The translations under genes were made by a program, and so were the position numbers. Positions 23,525-28,934 of a stretch of 28,934 nt of DNA are shown in pieces. The first letter of the stretch is position 1; each line of letters begins with the position of its first letter. Location of the stretch: positions 1 through 28,934 of the forward strand of contig JBAZUC010000005.1 of NCBI GenBank assembly GCA_041661585.1. The letters run 5' to 3'. This DNA is from JAPLXD01 sp041661585 (GTDB lineage: Bacteria; Patescibacteriota; Minisyncoccia; Moranbacterales; UBA11712). The notes beneath the pieces are model-generated. The model was not told the origin of the DNA, made no database searches, and worked only from the letters and a program-made list of their open reading frames with translations.

Positions 23525-23551
23525 TCTATCAAAGATCCTGTGTTAAGGCAA
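23523..23551 (-). promoter_or_regulatory. Promoter of glyA-folD
   Basis: Minus strand TTGCCT (23546-23551), 17 nt, TAGAAT (23523-23528); transcription would start near 23516, about 26 nt before the glyA ATG. Confidence 0.6.
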
Positions 23552-23564
23552 CTATTTCAAGCCT

Positions 23565-24362
23565 ATGATCCGCTTCTCGGCCATCATTCCCCATCCCACG
23601 CTGATCATTCCCTCCATCGGGAAAAGCAACTTGAATTTGGCGCGAAAAACCGTGAACGCCATGAAGCAGATCGGGGAAAAATTCCGGGCGGTGAAAGCCG
23701 ACACGATCGTGATCATCTCTCCGCACGGGCCGGTGCAATATGACAAGTTTATGATCAATTATTCCCCGACACTCCGCGGCGGTCTGGGGTCTTTCGGCGA
23801 TCAGCGAAAATTTGTTTTTGAAAACGATCGCGAACTTGTCGACGAAATCGTGAAACTTTCGCGAGAGTCGCATTTGCCGGTCGGCCTGGTGCGCGAACTC
23901 GAACTTGACCGCGGGGCGCTTGTTCCGCTTCACTATCTGATCAGCGAAAAAGACGCGGCGTACAATCCGCGCTTGATCCATATGTCCTTTTCAATGCTCC
24001 CGATCGAATATCATTTCCGTTTCGGGGAAATTCTTGGAAAAGTTTTGCAAAGTTCTTCGAAGGTCATCTCTCTTGTCGCGAGCAGTGATCTGTCGCATCG
24101 CGTTTCCCAGGGAGCGCCGGCCGGATATTCTCCGCAAGGAAGGATCTTTGACCGGAAAGTCGTCGAGATCGTCCAGCGAAAAAATATCAAGAGCCTTTTG
24201 GAAATGGATCCGGTTCTCATTGAAGAAGCCGGTGAATGCGGTCTTCGCTCGATCACTATGCTGCTCGGCGCGATTTCCGGACTGCGCTGGGAAGTGAAAT
24301 CTTTGAGCTACGAAGCGCCGTTCGGGGTCGGATATCTCGCGGCGAATATCAATATCAAATGA
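23565..24362 (+). CDS. Memo / class III extradiol dioxygenase-fold protein
   Basis: The 265-residue protein belongs to the LigB/Memo fold, widespread as the 'AmmeMemoRadiSam system protein B' and as AMMECR1-linked proteins. Likely metal-site residues are visible: H10 in IIPHP, H54 in ISPHGP, D115 and H123 in ELDRGALVPLH, and D175/H178 in SSDLSH. Extradiol dioxygenases of this fold use iron; Memo-type members have no agreed reaction. AMMECR1 and the radical SAM partner are not in this window. It opens the operon, and its stop overlaps the priA start (ATGA). The fold is clear; the function in this organism is unknown. Confidence 0.85.
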   Translation: MIRFSAIIPHPTLIIPSIGKSNLNLARKTVNAMKQIGEKFRAVKADTIVIISPHGPVQYDKFMINYSPTLRGGLGSFGDQRKFVFENDRELVDEIVKLSRESHLPVGLVRELELDRGALVPLHYLISEKDAAYNPRLIHMSFSMLPIEYHFRFGEILGKVLQSSSKVISLVASSDLSHRVSQGAPAGYSPQGRIFDRKVVEIVQRKNIKSLLEMDPVLIEEAGECGLRSITMLLGAISGLRWEVKSLSYEAPFGVGYLAANINIK

Positions 24363-26290
24363 AAAGATACATCATTCAAGTGGCTCCCATCATTCCTCTT
24401 CCTGTCAGCCGCACGCAGGTTTTTTCATATTGGCACAGTGAAAATATTTCGCCGGGAACGATGGTTTCGGCGCCTTTCTATTTTCGCGATATTCAAGGCA
24501 TAGTTGTCCGTTCAAGCGAGAAATCTTCAAGGCAAGGCTCGCTCAAATTGAAAAATATCAGGTCGGTCATAGAAGAAAAACTTTTGAGTGAAAATCAAAT
24601 CGAGCTTGCCCAAAAAATCTCCGAGTACTATTTTTCTCCGCTCGGGTCGGTGCTCAAGCTGATGGTTCCGAAAGTGGTGAAGCAGAGAGACAAAAACAAA
24701 AAATTATCAAAAATATCAAAAAAGCCGAGTGAGATCGGAGAGGAAGCATTGAAAATTATAAACAGCAGAAAAAACAAATTTCTGTTGTTCGGAAGCGGGA
24801 AAAAGAGAGATAAAATAAACGCCGATCTGATCCGGGAATGCCTCAAAAAGAAAAAGCAATGTCTCATACTCGCGCCGGAAATATTTTTTTCGCACGGAGT
24901 TTATGAAAAACTGAATGCTCAATTTTCCGAAGAGATCGCGCTCATTCACAGCAAAATAACAAAAGGGCAATATTATAGTTGGTGGGAAAAAATAAAGACG
25001 GGAAAAATAAGAATAATAATTGCTTCAAAGCAAGGAATATTTTTGCCGTTTTCTCATCTGGGGCTTGTCATTGTTCAAGACGAGCAGGATATTTCATTCA
25101 AGCAGTGGGAATCAATGCCCCGCTACAGCGGAGTGCGGGGGGCGGAATTTTTGGCCGATATTTCCGGCGCAAAATTGGTTTTGGAAAGCTTTGCTCCGTC
25201 GGCCGAGATTTTGCACCGGGCAAAAAATCGTGAAATAGAAATAGTCAAAACAAAAATCGATAAAAGTGATTTTCCCAAGGTCGAGATCGCTTTGTTGGAA
25301 AAGGAAAAGAAAAATCCGGACTTTCCTATTTCAGGCATGCTATACAGCCGTTTGGCCGAAATTGTGAAAAACAAAAAACAAGCTGTCGTTTTTGTGAACA
25401 GGCGCGGTTTTTCCACCCGTACGACATGCGAAAATTGCAAAAAAGTTTTGAAATGCCCAAAGTGCGATCGGGCGCTCATATATTCGGAAGAAAAGTCTCA
25501 ATATCGCTGTTTGCACTGCGCCTACAAAATGGAGCTCTTCAGCGCATGTCCCTCTTGCGGCGGATTTCAATTTTCGCATCGTGGGATCGGAACGCAAACG
25601 GTCGAAAAAAAGATCAAACGGCTCTTTCCTGCTGCGCGCCTTGTTCGTCTTGATGCGGACGCAGCGAAAAGTTTGGAAAAATACCGGAGCATACTGCAAG
25701 ATTTTTCGGCAGGGAAAATCGATATTCTTGTCGGAACGCAATCGGCGATCAAGGGAATATATTCAGACGGCATCGAATTGGCCGCTTCGATCTCTGGACG
25801 GGATTTCACGGACGGAATCGAATTCAATTCGAGGGCGCTCGCGCTTTCCCGGCTTTTCTATATGGCGAACCTACTCAATGAAAATGGAATTTTGGCAATT
25901 CAATCCTTTTTCGGCGGCAATCCCCTTTTTGATTATTTGGAAAAAAGTGAACTCAAAAAATATTTTGTGCGCGAACTCGCCGTGCGAAAAAAGTTGTCCT
26001 ATCCTCCGTTTCGCAAATTTGCAAAGCTTGTCTATCGCGACAAATCCGAGAGAAAAGCTGAAAGTGAAACCAAATATGCATTTGACTTGCTGCGAGCGAC
26101 GAGCAATAATGAGATTGAAATAGTCGGCCCGTATGCGCCCATGTCAGTTCAAAAAAGAGGCATGTATGCGCGAAATATTCTTCTGAAATTCGATCCGAAA
26201 AAAAATATCGGCGACTTGCCAGTTCGGTCTGTGATCGGGGCTTTGCGCAAAGGCTGGTCGGTCGATGTGGATCCAGTTTCGATATTTTAG
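24359..26290 (+). CDS. priA: Primosomal protein N' (PriA) with degenerate helicase motifs
   Basis: PriA restarts stalled replication forks. The 643-residue protein keeps the N-terminal 3'-DNA-binding region (about 1-105), the eight zinc cysteines (C357, C360, C366, C369, C384, C387, C397, C400), RGIGTQTVEKKIKRLFP and DILVGTQ. The ATPase is eroded: the Walker A site reads FGSGKKRD (144-151) where PriA has GVTGSGKT, Walker B DEEH reads DEQD (241-244), the SATPS motif reads SFAPS (277-281), and no GRAGR motif VI follows. Frame and length are intact, so it is not a pseudogene but a PriA-like protein that probably cannot hydrolyse ATP. The start overlaps the Memo stop; def follows 9 nt after its end, the usual priA-def-fmt order. 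Confidence 0.92.
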   Translation: MKRYIIQVAPIIPLPVSRTQVFSYWHSENISPGTMVSAPFYFRDIQGIVVRSSEKSSRQGSLKLKNIRSVIEEKLLSENQIELAQKISEYYFSPLGSVLKLMVPKVVKQRDKNKKLSKISKKPSEIGEEALKIINSRKNKFLLFGSGKKRDKINADLIRECLKKKKQCLILAPEIFFSHGVYEKLNAQFSEEIALIHSKITKGQYYSWWEKIKTGKIRIIIASKQGIFLPFSHLGLVIVQDEQDISFKQWESMPRYSGVRGAEFLADISGAKLVLESFAPSAEILHRAKNREIEIVKTKIDKSDFPKVEIALLEKEKKNPDFPISGMLYSRLAEIVKNKKQAVVFVNRRGFSTRTTCENCKKVLKCPKCDRALIYSEEKSQYRCLHCAYKMELFSACPSCGGFQFSHRGIGTQTVEKKIKRLFPAARLVRLDADAAKSLEKYRSILQDFSAGKIDILVGTQSAIKGIYSDGIELAASISGRDFTDGIEFNSRALALSRLFYMANLLNENGILAIQSFFGGNPLFDYLEKSELKKYFVRELAVRKKLSYPPFRKFAKLVYRDKSERKAESETKYAFDLLRATSNNEIEIVGPYAPMSVQKRGMYARNILLKFDPKKNIGDLPVRSVIGALRKGWSVDVDPVSIF

Positions 26291-26299
26291 GCAAAAAAT

Positions 26300-26752
26300 A
26301 TGCTCAAGATAATCAAACATCCAAATGATTTTTTGCGCCGAAAAACGCGGGAAGTCAAAGTTGATGAACTGAAAAGTCCGAAAGTCCAGCGGTTGGTTTT
26401 TGATATGGCAAAAACGATGGAGGTTGAAAAAGGAGTGGGTCTTGCGGCGCCACAGGTTGGATCGGATCTTCGGATCTGTGTCATACGAATCGATAACGAA
26501 TCTTTTGTTCTGATCAATCCGAAAATAAAATTATCTTCGCGAAAAAAAGATATTTTTGAAGAGGGCTGTTTGAGTTTTCCTGGGAAATTTTTTCCGGTCG
26601 AGCGTCCGATCAAAGTGAAGGTTCAGGCGCGGGACCTGGAAGGAAAAAAATTCAAGATCAAGGCCGACGGCCTTCTTGCCCGCGTGCTTCAGCACGAGAT
26701 CGATCATCTTGAAGGAATTTTGGTGATCGACCGGGCGATAAAAGATGAATAA
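26300..26752 (+). CDS. def: Peptide deformylase
   Basis: Def removes the formyl group from the N-terminal methionine of new proteins using a bound metal. The 150-residue product has all three motifs: GVGLAAPQVG (about 46-55), EEGCLSFPG with the metal-ligand cysteine, and LQHEIDHLEG with the two histidines and catalytic glutamate. Length is at the short end of the normal range. It begins 9 nt after priA and overlaps fmt by 8 nt. There is no Shine-Dalgarno. Confidence 0.97.
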   Translation: MLKIIKHPNDFLRRKTREVKVDELKSPKVQRLVFDMAKTMEVEKGVGLAAPQVGSDLRICVIRIDNESFVLINPKIKLSSRKKDIFEEGCLSFPGKFFPVERPIKVKVQARDLEGKKFKIKADGLLARVLQHEIDHLEGILVIDRAIKDE

Positions 26753-27701
26753 AGAGAGAACAAAAATCATCTTCTTTGGCACTCCCGATTTTGCAGCGGG
26801 GATTTTGAAATTGCTTATCGATAACAAATATAATATTGCGGCAGTCTTCACTCAACCGGACAAAAAGGTTGGACGAAAACAGAAGATAGAGTTTTCTCCG
26901 GTGAAAGATTTGGCGCTGAAAAACAAGATCAAAATATTTCAGCCGGAAAATTTGCGCGTCATCGGACTAGACGAGGAAATAAAAAACATCGAGCCGGATC
27001 TTTTTATCGTCGCTGCTTATGGAAAAATATTGCCGAAAGCTATATTGGAAATTCCAAAATATGGGGCGATAAACATTCATGCTTCCCTTCTTCCAAAATA
27101 TCGCGGAGCATCACCCGTGCAGAGCGCTATCTTGCACGGAGACAAAGAAACAGGGATCACGCTGATGAAGATGAACGAAAAAATGGATGAGGGTGATATA
27201 TTGGTGCAGGAAAAGATCGAGATCGGCGAAGATGAAACGGCGGATATTCTGCTTGGTAAGTTGTCGCAATTAGGCGCGAAAATGATTGTGGGGTTTTTCC
27301 CCGACTGGACTCAAGGAAAAATAAGGCCGATTGCTCAAAATCATGGAGAGGCGACTTATTGCAAGCAGGTCTTGCGTGAAGATGGAAAGATTGAATGGAA
27401 CAGCGCTGCCGAAGAAATAAGCCGTTCTTGGCGAGCCTATCATTCCTGGCCGGGAATATATTCAATTTTGAACCTAAAAAATCAGCCAAAAAGGCTGAAA
27501 TTGTTGGAGATAGAGACCGTTCCCGATATGAATACTGGCGAAAAACACGGGAAAATTATACAATACAATCAGAAAGTCGCCGTTCAAGCGAAAAATGGAT
27601 TGGTAATTTTGAAAAAAATCCAGCTTGAAGGGAAAAAGGAGATGGATATCGATATTTTTGCGAGAGGTTATCCGGAATTCATTGGAAGTATTTTGGAATA
27701 A
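26745..27701 (+). CDS. fmt: Methionyl-tRNA formyltransferase
   Basis: Fmt moves a formyl group from 10-formyl-tetrahydrofolate to initiator Met-tRNA. The 318-residue protein opens IIFFGTPDFAAGILK and has INIHASLLPKYRGASPVQ (folate/formyl site, with the Asn-His pair) and MDEGDILVQ. A C-terminal tRNA-binding domain follows from about residue 205. Length is normal. The start codon lies inside the def end (ATGAATAA), so translation is coupled. The substrate is made by the divergent folD gene. Confidence 0.97.
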   Translation: MNKERTKIIFFGTPDFAAGILKLLIDNKYNIAAVFTQPDKKVGRKQKIEFSPVKDLALKNKIKIFQPENLRVIGLDEEIKNIEPDLFIVAAYGKILPKAILEIPKYGAINIHASLLPKYRGASPVQSAILHGDKETGITLMKMNEKMDEGDILVQEKIEIGEDETADILLGKLSQLGAKMIVGFFPDWTQGKIRPIAQNHGEATYCKQVLREDGKIEWNSAAEEISRSWRAYHSWPGIYSILNLKNQPKRLKLLEIETVPDMNTGEKHGKIIQYNQKVAVQAKNGLVILKKIQLEGKKEMDIDIFARGYPEFIGSILE

Positions 27702-27705
27702 ACAT

Positions 27706-28539
27706 ATGCAAAACGAAAAAAATCAACACAAAGTTTTCGTAGTCGGATTTTCATTGATTGTCTTGCTTCTTCTCTGGTTTCTTCTGAAACCCCTTGTCTC
27801 AAACTGGAAAAACGGCCAGCCGGGCAGAGACGAACAAAAAGCCAATGAGGAGATACTCAAGGCTCCTTCAGCTATGCCGGAAGATCTTTTCAGAAAAATT
27901 CAAAGCAACTCGAAAATATTTTTGGCGGACACAAGTAGTCCCGAAGAATTTGGCCGCGGGCATATTGCGACAGCGGTGAATATTCAGGCGGACAAATTGG
28001 ACAAAGATTTTTTCACGGCGCTTGGGACGGATCGGACAGCGGATATATTCATTGTGAATCAAGGCGACAAATTGGCGGGTCTCGCGACGGCCGTGAACAA
28101 AATAGTTTCGCAGGGTTTCGTGAATGCCAAATATCTGCGGGGCGGCATTCCGGGCTGGCGGGAAAAAGGATTTCCCCTTGTTTCTTCCGGCGGATCCGAT
28201 CAAGACAGCGCGAAAGTCAAAAAAATAATGATCGACGAGATCAAAAAAGACGCTCAAATCACTCCCGATCTTCTTCAATTTTTGGATGTGAGAGGAAAAG
28301 ATGAATTTGCAAAGGAACACATAGTTCAAGCGATCAACATTCCCCTTTCCGAGTTGGAATCGAGAAAAAGCGAAATTCCGGCGCTGAAAAAGATCATTGT
28401 ATATGGATCGAACGAGAAAGAAGGTTTTCAAGCGGCGGCAGTTTTGTTTGATCTCAATTTTTTCAATGTCTATCAGTTGGAAAGCGGAATTGATCAATGG
28501 AAGGCGGCGGAGGGAAAAGTGGCAAACGGAAATAAGTAA
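27706..28539 (+). CDS. Membrane-anchored tandem rhodanese-like protein without cysteine
   Basis: The 277-residue protein has an N-terminal membrane helix (about 9-28) and two rhodanese-like domains (about 58-160 and 172-270). Both show the fold landmarks: EEFGRGHIATAVNI and RGGIPGWREKGFPLV in the first, FLDVRGKDEFAKEHIVQAINIP and LESGIDQWKAAEG in the second. Rhodaneses carry sulfur on a cysteine in the active loop after VVYC; here the loops read FIVNQGD (115-121) and IVYGSNEKE (231-239), and the protein has no cysteine at all. It cannot act as a sulfurtransferase; it may bind a ligand or a partner outside the membrane. The ATG at 27706 is 5 nt after the fmt stop. Confidence 0.85.
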   Translation: MQNEKNQHKVFVVGFSLIVLLLLWFLLKPLVSNWKNGQPGRDEQKANEEILKAPSAMPEDLFRKIQSNSKIFLADTSSPEEFGRGHIATAVNIQADKLDKDFFTALGTDRTADIFIVNQGDKLAGLATAVNKIVSQGFVNAKYLRGGIPGWREKGFPLVSSGGSDQDSAKVKKIMIDEIKKDAQITPDLLQFLDVRGKDEFAKEHIVQAINIPLSELESRKSEIPALKKIIVYGSNEKEGFQAAAVLFDLNFFNVYQLESGIDQWKAAEGKVANGNK

Positions 28540-28560
28540 ACAACAAACAATAATTTAGAC

Positions 28561-28595
28561 AAAAAAAAGAAACGAGATTATCCCCGTTTCTTTTT
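28561..28595. terminator. Bidirectional terminator between the rhodanese gene and groES
   Basis: AAAAAGAAACG (28564-28574) pairs with CGTTTCTTTTT (28585-28595) around a 10-nt loop. T runs follow on both strands, so it can end the plus-strand operon and the minus-strand groES. Confidence 0.85.
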
Positions 28596-28610
28596 GGTTT
28601 CCCAGAGATA

Positions 28611-28883
28611 TTATTTCACAATTGCCAGGATATCTTCATTTTTCACCAGCAAATACTCTTTGTCTTTCACTTTGATCTCGTTTCCGGAATATTTGGAATA
28701 GATCACTTTCTGTCCGGGCTTCACTTTGATCTTTTTGTCTTCGCCTGTAGCGATCACTTTCCCCTCTTGCGGCTTTTCTCCGCTTGCGTCAGGGAGGACG
28801 ATGCCGGAAGCGGTTTTTGTATCAACCTCTGTGGGTTCAATGAGCACATTTTCGCCCAGCGGCTGGATATTCGGTTTTGACAT
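28611..28883 (-). CDS. groES: Co-chaperonin GroES
   Basis: The 90-residue protein starts MSKPNIQPLGENVLIEP, has the mobile loop region ASGIVLPD, the roof segment and the closing KEYLLVKNEDILAIVK, the full GroES fold at usual length. It forms the heptameric lid of GroEL. No groEL follows within the window; the gene is terminated at once and stands alone. The start is the ATG at 28883 with only AAGAAA ahead of it, so translation does not depend on a clear Shine-Dalgarno. A weak -10 (GATAAT) lies upstream, near the window edge. Confidence 0.95.
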   Translation of the reverse strand: MSKPNIQPLGENVLIEPTEVDTKTASGIVLPDASGEKPQEGKVIATGEDKKIKVKPGQKVIYSKYSGNEIKVKDKEYLLVKNEDILAIVK

Positions 28884-28934
28884 ATGTTTTTCTTGGTTTA
28901 ATTATTATCGAAATTAGTAATTTTACCTTTGAAG

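Noticed and set aside
24359..26290. priA as a pseudogene
   Set aside because: The helicase motifs are degenerate, but the frame is complete, the zinc cysteines are all kept and the operon order is normal.
1..28934. CRISPR arrays, insertion sequences, prophage or defence genes
   Set aside because: I looked for regular short repeats, transposase motifs, integrase or nuclease-type defence cassettes and found none; the PIN-PhoH protein and RtcB are not enough to claim a defence system.

Overview
The window reads like chromosomal DNA of a Candidate Phyla Radiation (Patescibacteria) bacterium, most like Parcubacteria/Moranbacteria. This is an inference from the standard code with TGA stops, moderate-to-low G+C, tightly packed and overlapping genes, a large surface-glycan gene set, and a PriA whose helicase motifs have decayed. 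An rplI (L9) start at the left edge argues mildly against Microgenomates, where L9 is reported missing. There are 27 protein genes, including the cut rplI, plus an in-frame internal start and one strong non-coding RNA candidate. No transposase, CRISPR array, tRNA or rRNA was seen, and no stretch over 300 bases lacks a gene or RNA candidate.

Region 1 (1-3300, minus strand): LCP-family glycopolymer transferase, GT2 glycosyltransferase and S41 protease form an operon behind a good TTGTAT-17-TATAAT promoter. rplI follows with its own promoter, which would give a leaderless message. Region 2 (3300-7800, minus): separately terminated units: an unusual FliA/WhiG-like sigma factor with a 260-residue extra C-terminal part and an internal Shine-Dalgarno start, a GT4 glycosyltransferase, and a PIN-PhoH ATPase.

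Region 3 (7.8-21 kb): the glycan locus. On the minus strand are an O-antigen-ligase-like protein, a NUDIX hydrolase and a GT4. On the plus strand are a polyprenyl-phosphate GT2, a GT4, a GT-C-like membrane protein, a small anchored protein, another GT4, a divergent RtcB, a thymidylate-kinase-like P-loop enzyme and a Wzx-type flippase. Together with the LCP protein this can assemble a lipid-linked glycan, flip it, polymerise or ligate it, and attach it to the wall. Embedded at 15544-15749 on the minus strand is an orphan transcript of about 200 nt with a consensus sigma-70 promoter (TTGACA-17-TAATAT) and a strong intrinsic terminator.

Region 4 (21-28.9 kb): a minus-strand pair glyA-folD, which makes one-carbon folates, is divergent from a plus-strand operon of a Memo/LigB-like protein, degenerate priA, def, fmt and a membrane-anchored tandem rhodanese without cysteine. 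FolD supplies formyl-tetrahydrofolate, Fmt uses it on initiator tRNA and Def removes the formyl group, so the two arms are biochemically linked. The predicted -10 boxes of the two promoters overlap. groES stands alone at the right edge and converges on the rhodanese gene with a shared bidirectional terminator.

Two expression styles are visible. Most genes are coupled, leaderless or lack a Shine-Dalgarno. Four minus-strand single genes (sigma factor, phoH-like, a 107-residue and an 86-residue hypothetical) have strong Shine-Dalgarno sequences and their own terminators. The best candidates for something new are the sigma-factor fusion with its internal start and the orphan RNA.
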